A stretch of DNA of 64,000 nt. Source: Luscinia megarhynchos. Lineage: Eukaryota > Chordata > Aves > Passeriformes > Turdidae. A program made the translations under genes and the position numbers. Positions 55,291 to 64,000 of the stretch are shown piece by piece; the first letter of the stretch is position 1, and each line of letters opens with the position of its first letter. A model generated the notes under the pieces. It saw only the letters and a program-made list of their open reading frames with translations, was not told the origin of the DNA and searched no databases. The stretch spans positions 16,289,502 to 16,353,501 of the forward strand of contig CM067570.1 in assembly GCA_034336665.1 (NCBI GenBank), written 5' to 3'.

Positions 55291-56779
55291 TCCATTAACC
55301 TAATGACTTGGCATCAATAGCTGTCTCTTCCTTCTCCCCAAACTTTGGAAGTCTATGACACTACAGAAACAAAAATAATACTGTGGAATCTGTGGTCTTA
55401 CTGCATGATACAGCTCCCCTTTTTGTAGATGAGGAAAAGAGGTTGTAAGATTCCAGAAATTAAATGTTTCATTTCAAATGCATCTTCCTTGACTTCTTCC
55501 ACTCTTACTCTACACTGAAAACCTAAATAAAGGCTTGAGATCAAAAAACATTCAATAAATAGTGCAAAGGCTTTGTTTACTCATCATGTTTTCTTAAATC
55601 AATACTGTATATAATGTAGTTCTATACAGATTGGCTATCAAGATTTAATGACTTTTAACACAGAACAAAGGGGAAAAGGCCTATGTAATTAGTTGATATC
55701 AAAATATCTCACTTTTCCACATTGACAGATCTAAGGAATTAATGATTATATGTTAAATTTCCTGAATACTTGATTCTATGGCAAAAAGGCACTCATGCTA
55801 GAACATGAATTTTTCAAGGTGTTTTCCCTACATTGTTCTACAGAACTCAGTTTCAGTGGTTTGAGGGGAAGTGGGGAGAGACACAACTGCACAATTCTAA
55901 TAAAGTTCCTTTGGCGCTTAACTAAAAATCAGTGGATTGGCTATTCTTCTCAAAGAAGTATTACACTCCCTATCTTTTACTCCCTCTATATGTAACACAG
56001 GTTATATTCTATAAAGAGGGATAGCATTTGTTTTCCAAAGCTGTTGCTACTTTCTTTTGGTGTCATTATCATCACGGGCTTTTTTCTTCACAACATATTA
56101 AGAAGTATGTATTATATTTGGTACAACAGTTGCTCTGTATGTTAACTGTTCCCACGCATGCAGGGTTGCCTGTTCATGCACTGCTCCCTTCCTCCAGGGT
56201 AGGGAGCTTCCAGAAATCATTGACATCACTTACGGAAATAAGGAATGTTGCACCAAAAACCAGTTGTCCAAAACCAGTTTGCAGGTTGTTTCTGCTAAAG
56301 TCTCTGTTTCAGAGAATGACTGCACACAGTTGCATTTTAAGGAAGTTCTTCAGCTGGGTACTTCTCAGTGGAAGTTCCCAACTAATATTAGTCATAAGAA
56401 GCACTAAACCTCATTTCATAATCCTGTTGATACTCCTCCAGGCAACATAAAGATTTCCTATACTGTTACCAAAGAGATGGTGAAAGAAAATACACTTTTT
56501 GTTCCTTCACTTTGTAAAGACAACGAGTAAATTACACCTATCAGCTTCAGCATTCAGACACACCAAAAAAGTATGACATTACTTTTATGTTGCTTACAGT
56601 TGCTTACAACCTATAGGCAAATTGCATACTAACGTTTATACAGGCTCACGAACTACTATTGATGTTGGGAAAACAATAACCAGCCTCACCTTCCTTCACA
56701 CTAAGGAATGACAACATTTGGTCTAAATTAATCCACAGTTCTCATTTTCTGACCAGGAAAGGCATTTCAAGATCAAAAC
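55291..56779. other. AT-rich non-coding DNA
   Basis: No gene is recognised. A 140-codon open frame at 56,028-56,450 (+) is hydrophobic in places but has no signal, domain or codon pattern I know and is likely chance. No transposable element is seen. Confidence 0.5.
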
Positions 56780-57236
56780 ACGCTTTTCGTGTTGTTAAAG
56801 CAGCAACAGATTAAAAGAACGACAAAACACCCCAGAGCAGCAGAGACTCTTTCAGCACCCAGCTCCTTCGGGACCAGTCTCTCAGCTCTGGAAAAGGTTT
56901 AACATCTGACGTGAGCCACCTAGCGTCTGAACGAATGGCTACATTATCAACTTACGAGAAACATTTTAACCTCTTTCTAGTAGGAGCCAATTTGCATTTG
57001 TAAGCTTAGAGAATCATAAACACGGATCAGATGAAACCTCTGATAAACTACAGCCTTTTGCCAGCTGCTCCATCCTCCGCTAGCAGCCTCTCCTGAAAGC
57101 AGAGTTCCTCCCCAGACCTCAGCGCAGCGTAACCAACGACCACAGTGTTAACACATCAGCACAGAGTAAGAAAATTCCTGTTAAAATACCATTTTGGAAG
57201 TAATGTGAAACAGCAAACTGCATACAGATGACGTAA
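56780..57236. promoter_or_regulatory. CpG-enriched segment with CRE-like sites
   Basis: I count 14 CpGs in about 457 bases, several times more than in the adjoining AT-rich DNA, although GC content is only moderate. Two CRE/ATF-like octamers lie here: TGACGTGA at 56,907-56,914 and TGACGTAA at 57,229-57,236. The segment lies about 2.2 kb left of the CpG island. This pattern fits a distal promoter, an enhancer kept partly unmethylated, or an eroded CpG island. No transcript start or open frame of interest is visible. A functional role is inferred, not shown. Confidence 0.35.
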
Positions 57237-59379
57237 GAATTTAATTAGGCTGTTTGACCCACTGAGCACAAACTTCAATTTTCACTATGTAAAAAGTATC
57301 AACTTGCTAATTCCCAATCACCCAAGAAAAAAACAAACAAATAACCCAAACAAAACCCTACCAACAACAAAAGAAACCCCCCTTTTAAGTTTCTAAGCAA
57401 AAGTAGTCAGACTTTCTCTCACTCTGAACACTAAATGAAATGAAATAGTAAAAACAAGCCCTGCGCCACCACTCCCAAACCCCACATAAATGGTTTGCAA
57501 CTCTTTTAAAGATCTGTAGATTTTTAAAACTCTAAATCATTTTTAAATAAATTGATAATGTGCTTCTTCTTTCCAGCTACCTTGTGAGGACTACATATAG
57601 GAAAGCAATCCTGCCTTGACAACGACATAAAAGAGTGAAATATTGATGTGGGGCAGAAATATAGAAAGTGGTTCCTGGAATAGGAGTAGGGAAGGGAGAC
57701 AGAAAAGGAGGAAGCAGAAAAACAAAGAAAAAGAAAGCAAGATGAGGAAGAAAAGGACAAAAAATAATTTAGTAATCGACTGAAAGCTGAAAGCGCTCTA
57801 AAAGATCAGAGATCAAGTTAGCTATGCAATAGAGGCTTTGTACTATTTTCATGGATATTTTTCTTTTCTTCTATTTAATTTATTGAAAGGTTGGAGGTCT
57901 CTAAGATTATCAAGATGTGCTACTGTAAAGCTTGTAAAATACGGGAGGAAATGTAAAGAAAGAATACACTAAACAATGAAGAGAGAGGAAAAATCAGTTC
58001 CTCACATTTTACAGTGAAAGAATATTACTGATAAAGCACTAAGAGATTAATGCATGTGATTTGCAAAAGTCGTCCTTGTAGACATTTGTCAGTTTTGAGT
58101 TGCTGAGTTTGAGCCCTTCAAATTTACTTTAAGTATATTCCTAGAATTTAATAAGCATTTTGTCCCCCTAAAACAACTAACATGCAATGATAGTGTTCCA
58201 GAGGTGGTATACATGTTATGGCTCTGTTTGAATTCAGGTAGCCATAATCTTAGTTTAGGCACACTTATCATCAGACATCCACTCGAACTTTTCTGCACAT
58301 TATCTCTTTTAAAATATAGCATCGGTTAAATTATATTGCATCTATTGATCTAAATTTAAGAAATGCAGGCTGTATTTCAGTTGAGATATCCATTATAATT
58401 TTAAGTGCATAACTACTTTCCAAAACTGACTAAAAATGTAACATGCAGAATGAAAAGAAAAACAATAGCCATTTTTGCCCCTACCCTATTTATTTTTTTA
58501 AGACCCCGTTGAATGAAACCTTAACTTAGACATCTCAAACACTGTCTCTGAAAAAGGAAATTTAATCCCCCTTTCTTAGAAACATGCTAAAAGAGGAAAC
58601 TCTCTCTGATTTTTAATATTTCAATAGAACCTCATCTGAAGTTCTTAAAAATGGCCAACCAGCAAGTATATTTATAGGCTCATTAAGCGATCTGCCTGTA
58701 AGTCTCTTTAGCCTTAATACAGGCCAAAACAGATCGAAAGAGTTGCTAAAGTCTTTGGAGGAAATACAAATTATAATAAAAACAACCTTCAAAAGTGCAC
58801 AGAGAGCAAATCCTGGTTACTTTTTCTGTTTGAGCTCAGGCTTCCAAGGGCAGGTGCCCGAGGTCGGTAGGTTGTGACAACTGGAGTCTAAGTTCTGATC
58901 TGTGAGTGGGCAAAGCAAAAAGCTCGGCTCTAGAAGAAACACCACAGCTCAGCCGCGTGGATGTGTTCACTGGGGGTCAGAGACAGCCGAGATTAATTCA
59001 AGATCTGTAGTGCTTCTCTGCCGCTGGCCCTGCCATGGTAGTCTGGGCAAGCTTGTAACAAACGCCTCAAGTTCTCCCCTCAGCTCCTATCATCCTACAC
59101 ATCTTCAGGAAGAAAAGCTGTACTTACACATGTGACCTAAAGAAAGAAGGGCTTGTAGCAGTAGCAAAATTAAAACTGTGTTTCCTTTATGCTCTCACCC
59201 ATAGTATTCATTGCCTGCATGAAATAAACGCAGGCGGGGAAATACCTACAACCTAATACCTTCAGAGAGGAACTACCCCGAGCATGAAAAGTGTATTACA
59301 AATGTAACTACTATTGATATTTACAAATCACTCTAATCATGGAAAGACAGAATTAGGAAAGGGCTGTGGACGTCGGGAG
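57237..59379. other. AT-rich flank of the CpG island
   Basis: No gene is recognised. An A/C-rich tract lies at about 57,325-57,378, and a purine-rich tract (A and G with a few C) at about 57,680-57,768. From about 58,850 CpGs become more frequent, as expected for the shore of the island. A GTAAGT string readable on the minus strand near 59,123-59,128 could be a splice donor for leftward transcription, but nothing else supports an exon there. Confidence 0.5.
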
Positions 59380-59662
59380 CATCACAAAGGCTGCTGAGGT
59401 GTCTTGCAGCCAGACAGAAGAGGCACTGCCCGACAGCCGAAGGCGAGCGGACAGGCTCCCGTCCTTGCGCGGGCCGGACGAGGAAGGCGCCGTCCTCGCA
59501 CGAACCCGGCGGCTCGGGCGGCCGCTGCCCTGCCCTGCCCCGACCCGGGGCCCCGTCACAGGGCGGGGAGAGGCACGGCAGGAAGTCGGTTCTGGTTCCT
59601 GGGTTAAGGCGCCCGGGCAGGAGCGAGCGCCCTGTGCCGGGAGCGGCCGCGGGCTCCGTCGG

Positions 59663-59674
59663 GCGCTCGTAAGT
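59663..59674 (+). other. Possible splice donor in the CpG island
   Basis: GCGCTC|GTAAGT: the six intronic bases at 59,669-59,674 match the donor consensus perfectly, while the last exon bases (TC) do not match the usual AG. It is the best plus-strand donor I see in the island. If real, a 5' exon starting within about 59,400-59,660 would end at 59,668 and the gene would run rightward. No matching acceptor was identified in the remaining 4.3 kb. Confidence 0.3.
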
Positions 59675-59748
59675 CTGAGTGGCTTTGGAACGCAGCGCTG
59701 CCGCGGGAGCGGCGGGGCTCGGCCCGGGGCCGGAGTGCGGGCCGGGGG

Positions 59749-59804
59749 ATCCCGAGCCGGGGCTCCCGAGCCGGGCATCCCGAGCCGGGGCTCCCGGGCC
59801 GCGC
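59749..59804 (+). repeat. 28-bp GC-rich tandem duplication in the island
   Basis: A 28-bp unit beginning ATCCCGAGCCGGGGCTCCCG occupies 59,749-59,776 and is repeated at 59,777-59,804 with two substitutions near its end. Within each unit a 13-14 base CCCGAGCCGGG motif is itself nearly duplicated, so the array can also be read as four half-units. It is a GC-rich minisatellite inside a promoter. Confidence 0.92.
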
Positions 59805-59951
59805 TTCCGCCCCGCCCCCGGGGGTGCCGCTTCCCCCTCGGCGCCGCTCGGCCCGGCTCGGCAGCGGGGCCGGGGCGCGTCGTTCGCGTGCGGAGGCGCT
59901 CCGGGAGCCAGGAATCGGGGGACGGGATCGGCGGCTCGCTGCCGGGAGGCG

Positions 59952-60290
59952 ATGGCCCGGGCGGGCGAGAGCAGGAGCAGGAAGAGGCGGCTGCCCCCGC
60001 GGGCAGCGCAGCGCGGCGCGGGGAGCGAGCCCCAGCGCTCCGGCAGTCGCCGTGCCGAGCCTGAGGCGCAGGGGCTGCCCGGCTCTAACGCTGCTGTGCC
60101 AGGACGGGCTCCTGCTGTGTTAACGGCGCGTCCCGCCGTCGGGCAAGGCAGGAATTGTGTCTACTCAGAAAAAAGAAAAGGGAAAAAACAAAACACAAAA
60201 ATGTTCAATGAGCTATCAGTCTCTCACAAATTATTATCTCAACAGGCTTCCAGCTTCCAAGATGATGGCAGTGTAACTTACAAAATATAG
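59952..60290 (+). other. ATG with strong context, 112-codon frame, uncertain
   Basis: The ATG at 59,952 has G at -3 and G at +4 (GGCGATGG), a good initiation context. The frame runs 112 codons to a stop at 60,288-60,290. The first part is basic and arginine-rich (MARAGESRSRKRRLPP), the middle is compositional A/G/P/R, and the last ~45 residues come from AT-rich sequence outside the island. The same frame is open upstream to an ATG at 59,679. I recognise no family. It may be a chance frame, an upstream open frame, or the start of a first coding exon spliced before the frame ends. Confidence 0.15.
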
Positions 60291-63200
60291 CAATCATAAA
60301 ATCTATTTTGAAAGCAGAAATATGTAGAGAGGTACTTGTGGTTGGATGGCACCTGTGTTCTCATCTCTCATGAAACTATGAGAGGTAGCAAAGTGTATTA
60401 TGAATTAGTGTGCATATACACATGATAAGCTAAAACCTTTTCTTTCATAGTTTAAGGTGGTTTTTGAGGCAATAGGAAAGCTAGTATGAAAACTAGAGAG
60501 CTGTGGAGCTGGGATTGCAGCAGAAGTATGTTGATAATCTTTGTGCTGGAGCTTTTTTGGCATTTGACTAAGAAAATGCATATTACTATTTCTTTTTTCC
60601 CCGCCACCTATATCAGCAAAATGTTTCTGGTTTGAAGCAAGTATTTTAAGATAATTTGCAGGTTTCATTTGGTATGTTTACTTAGAAGCTTTTCTTACAA
60701 CATTAGCTGTACCCAGTAGTTATCCAGTGTACAACTCTTTATTCAAATATGAAATTCCAGTTGTCATTGCCATAGCTCCAGCAGCATAGCATTCACAGGT
60801 ATTCACACTTGCAGGATAACCTCTGTAACTTATCTATCCTCTAACTCTGTCCCGGTTAGAATAAATGCAGCTTTTTGTAGTGCTGCATATTGCTGTTAAT
60901 GATTGTGAAAGTCTTTAGGATCTAATGAATATCCAAAATGTAAGTTGCTAAAGATCAGGATTGTCAGCTTTGAGCTGAATTATGTTCCAGCTGCCATTTG
61001 GATACAGCATAACTAATCATAACTGATTAAAATAGCAGAGATATTTGGGTTGGAGTTTTTTGGTTTGTTGGTTTTAGGGGGTTTTTTTAGGCCTGTTGGG
61101 AGGGAGTTTTTTCCTCCTTATTGGATGCAGGGAGAAGGGTAAATGACAAGGAACAGTTGGCAAATTCCCTGATAAATATTGATGCCTATGGAGGAGAAGC
61201 AGGAAAATGAGCCAGTTTTTCTAACTGCAAGGAGTTCTGGATATGAGACAGATAACATAAGAAGCAGTTATTTATTCCAGCAGCAGGCAATCCAGGGTGT
61301 GACTACAGAGTAGTTTAATCCAATCTAAATCTAGACTGCGGCAGTCCTGCCCACGGCTAGTCGCATGTTCCCACTGCCTCCTTGTGCTGGTAGTAGTGCT
61401 CCAGCAGCTTTGCAGTGAGCTAGCTCCAGTTTTAATTTCGAGGTTGGTTTTTTTAGGGGGTTTGTTGTTGCTTTTTTGAGGAAGCAGGGAGCTACTTTGG
61501 CATACTCAACTGTGTAGCATAGAAGTACTGATAGCAGTACCAGTGAGCAGCAAAATTGCATGGCCAGAAATGGGGGAAGGGTGGCCTGTCCTTCTCAGTG
61601 GCAGTGCAGACTTGTGACACTGTTGCATAACTGTGATTTCATGTTACAATTCAAAGCCAGTGCTGCTGTTGAACACAGGAGTTTTGTCTGTCTATTACTG
61701 ACTTCTAAGCACGCTTCCTTGTGTTATCCTTGTGTTTGAAGTGGCCTGTGGCTCGGATCTGCATTAAACGTAATGCAGCAAAAATACATTTAGCATTTAG
61801 TTTTAAACTGGATTGGTTTGCTGATACAGGTTACAGGAAGGTTGCTCGTGCTGGAAGAATGGAAAGGGTAAGGTTGAAGAAGAATGTCTAGAGAATGGGC
61901 AGATCATCTAGTTGCAGTGCCATCTTAAGTGTCACTAGTTATAACTTTCATTGACCTTTTCTTACTTCATGGAGTCTGAAGTTTAGGGAGCTACCAGTAA
62001 GTTGTTTTCCATACCAAGTAGAAAATCAGGCACTGTGCTACAGTTCTGCCTGTTGATACCATCAGTCCAGACGAAAGCAGCACTCTTTGTTAATGTTCCC
62101 AGTCACAATGAATTACTGAAAGGCTGGAAATTAGGTATAAGTTTTACATATTGCTGTTCAAATGGAGGTTTGAGTTTGCATGAATGAAATTAAAACCTTC
62201 ATTTTTTGTGAACTGTGAGTACATGGAGCTGAGCCCTATTCTATCCTTTAGAAGCAGAACATACTTTCTTAAATTCCATTGCACTCATATTTTGAAGTCA
62301 TCTCTTATATGTATAAAACATGCCATTTACTAGATAAGCTGTTAATAGTGGAGGATTTCAGAAGAGTACAAAATAAATACTGATGCAAACTTCACAAGCT
62401 TGTAAAGATTGTGAGAACACACTTTCAGTCACTTTCAGATATAACAATGCCCTTTGCAGTTTAGCACCTGTCCCTGAAATCAGATATAATATCTGATTTT
62501 ATTCAGTGAACTACATAGAACATTCCTTCATTTGAAAAGGAAAGAAACCATACCCATTTAGTTAAAGCTGTGTCCCAGATATGAACATGAATATTCCATT
62601 TAGTGAAGGGATACTGTTTGGAAGGGGAAGGAGGTGGATGAAGAGGCCTGTGTTACTCACAGTGCTTTGAGACAATATGGACTGTTGGAGATTATAAACT
62701 ACTGAACCCGTGTTTAGGAAAACAAAACAAGGCAAAACAAACAAAGCCTTTCATGTGACGCAATGAAACAATTGTCTTTTATGCAAAACTTGTAAACTTG
62801 GATTTCAGTAACGTTTGCTATATCAAAGGATCCCAAAAAAATTCCAAGTTGTTAAAGAATTCACTTTGCTGCTAATAAAGTACAGCCATGCCAGAGGTGA
62901 GATACCACTGCTTTTCTTGTAGGAACATATTAGTAAAATAAAATTTGCAGGACAAAATAATGTGATGTCCATACAGTACTCTATTGACCCTTCTAGAAAA
63001 GTCAGACCATATTTCTGTATTCAAGCCCTACGATAGGGAAGATATTCAAAAGCAAGGAAACATGAACAAAATCTTCAAGCTGCAATCTTCAGAATTTTAA
63101 GCAGTGTCCAAGGCAAGCTACCCTCATACTCTTCTTGCTGGGCTTATCCTCATGTGCTTTCTTTAGTAGTATTTGTGGTTCATGCATAATCCCAGGAGAT

Positions 63201-63904
63201 AGTGAGAGATGATAGTGGCAATGCTTTAAATACCAGGAGAGATTAAATTGTTTTTTGGGGTTTTTTTTTGAGTGGCTGTGGGGTGGGGGTTAAGACTTCA
63301 CTAGTTTGTTGTCTATTGTACTTACGCTAAATTTTGATCTTAGTATCATATGTTGCTATAGAAACAAATGACCTGTGTTTGCAAAGTTCTTGAAATTTGA
63401 GTCTGACATTTAATAGTGTTCTAGTCTTATGTGTTAAAGTTCATGAGCTGTAGTTTTGGGAGTTGTTACTGAAATTGCACACCAAGTGTAAAAAGTTCAT
63501 AATACTGCATGAAAAGGTCCAAGTCTTGATAATTCATACTGGTTGGTATAACTGATTTTTAGATAAAAGATGTTTTAACTCTATATTAGTACCCTAAGTG
63601 TTGACATGTGTCAAATTTGTGTTGACATTTTCAAATTTGGCACAGAATAGAATAGTTTTGTGTGACCTAATAGAGCTTTTATCTTTTTATTTCTCAATGC
63701 TGATGGGAAAGATGTGTTCTAATGTCTTTAGAAACAATTCCATGGATGACAGTATGGGTGTTAATATCTTTGAAATGGATCTTAATGTTTTTACTAACTT
63801 CAAGCAGTAAATTTGTTGCAGAGCTCAGACAGTTTGACTGAAACAGACAAATGGGTCCTTACAAGCCCATGTTTCTGAACTTTGAGGTAAAATGACAGGT
63901 TCAA
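60151..63904. other. AT-rich non-coding DNA right of the island
   Basis: No gene or exon is recognised. Open frames stay below 90 codons. G/T-rich tracts lie at about 61,047-61,090, 61,441-61,475 and 63,248-63,290, and an A/C-rich tract at about 62,719-62,745. If the island's gene is transcribed rightward this could be the start of its first intron. Confidence 0.5.
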
Positions 63905-64000
63905 GGGGGGATATGTGGTATGCAGTTCAGGAAGGCTGTACCTTCCTAGTACCTCAGCCAGCGGGGAAAAGAGGGCAAGGTGCAGCCAGGAGTTTAGGAT
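63905..64000 (+). mobile_element. Possible 5' part of an LTR, cut by window edge
   Basis: The last ~95 bases are markedly richer in G and C than the preceding sequence and include 'gttcaggaaggctgtacctt', 'agtacctcagccagcgggga' and 'gtgcagccaggagtttagga'. This reads to me like the U3 part of a songbird endogenous-retrovirus LTR, in which a TATA box would be expected just beyond position 64,000. The TG at about 63,911 could be the LTR start. This is recognition from memory only, with no second LTR or internal region in the window. Another repeat type, or unique sequence, is possible. Confidence 0.35.

Larger units (their letters stand above)
59380..60150. promoter_or_regulatory. CpG island, probable gene promoter and 5' exon
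   Basis: GC content and CpG density jump abruptly: I count more than 100 CpGs in about 760 bases, against long CpG-poor sequence on both sides. There are several GC boxes, for example 'gggcggggag' at 59,562-59,571 and CCCCGCCCCC at about 59,810-59,819, an ETS-like 'caggaagt' near 59,579, and a palindromic GACGTC at 59,379-59,384. I see no TATA box, as is normal for CpG-island promoters with dispersed starts. Open frames of up to 232 codons run through it on both strands, but they are rich in A, G, P and R because of composition and have no recognisable domain. The gene served, and its direction, cannot be told from the window. Confidence 0.9.

Noticed and set aside
55425..55460. Possible MIR SINE match ('gtagatgaggaaaagagg')
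   Set aside because: Only a short partial match to the MIR core and no further agreement on either side. MIR copies are rare in birds.
56028..56450. 140-codon open frame with hydrophobic patches
   Set aside because: The hydrophobic patches reflect T-rich sequence, and no signal peptide pattern or known family is seen.
59353..60290. Open frames of 141 to 232 codons on both strands in the GC-rich block
   Set aside because: Stop codons are AT-rich, so long frames are expected in any CpG island. All frames on both strands are open together, the residues are dominated by A, G, P and R, and no domain is recognisable. Only the ATG at 59,952 was kept, as uncertain.
1..64000. An undescribed system such as a gene cluster, CRISPR-like array or programmed element
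   Set aside because: I looked for regularly spaced repeats, clustered coding frames, inverted-repeat-bounded cassettes and RNA-gene-like structures on both strands. Apart from the CR1 pieces, simple repeats and the CpG island, the window looks like ordinary bird non-coding DNA.

Overview
This window looks like vertebrate nuclear DNA, most probably from a bird. The best evidence is four degraded CR1 LINE fragments. Two have the avian-type 3' end that runs into ATTCTATGAT-like repeats, and two resemble older CR1 copies shared more widely among sauropsids. Base composition also fits: long AT-rich, CpG-poor non-coding DNA broken by one very dense CpG island, with microsatellites and no compact gene arrangement. 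A songbird is my guess from the G/T-rich tracts and a possible passerine-type LTR at the right edge, but the sequence alone does not fix the species. No operon, prokaryotic gene, CRISPR array or phage is present.

Layout. Positions 1 to about 56,780 are AT-rich and hold no exon I can recognise. This part contains a CR1 with an inverted 5' segment (about 2,727-2,935), a compound trinucleotide microsatellite (7,651-7,744), a short CR1 3' end (about 13,341-13,402), a TG/CA hairpin (17,491-17,514), a 134-base tract made only of G and T (18,205-18,338), an A/C-rich tract (about 21,213-21,320), AT palindromes and TA repeats (25,819-26,075 and 26,499-26,547), an internally deleted CR1 (about 51,700-52,350) and an old CR1 3' end on the minus strand (about 55,000-55,290). 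Several short tandem duplications are scattered through it.

From about 56,780 to 57,236 CpG density rises, with two CRE-like octamers. The main landmark is the CpG island at about 59,380-60,150 (more than 100 CpGs counted by eye in roughly 760 bases), with GC boxes, a 28-bp tandem duplication and one possible splice donor at 59,669. It is very likely the promoter and 5' exon of a gene whose other exons I cannot identify here. If transcription runs rightward, most of the window is upstream intergenic DNA. If it runs leftward, the AT-rich DNA could be a long first intron. From 60,151 to 63,900 the sequence is again AT-rich without a recognisable exon, and the last ~95 bases look like the start of an LTR cut by the window edge.

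No protein-coding gene is called. The open reading frames are short, lack recognisable domains and are what chance gives in 64 kb, apart from GC-driven open frames inside the island. I found no convincing undescribed system; the most interesting items are structural: the twin-primed-looking CR1, the binary G/T tract and the orphan promoter with its CpG-enriched neighbour.
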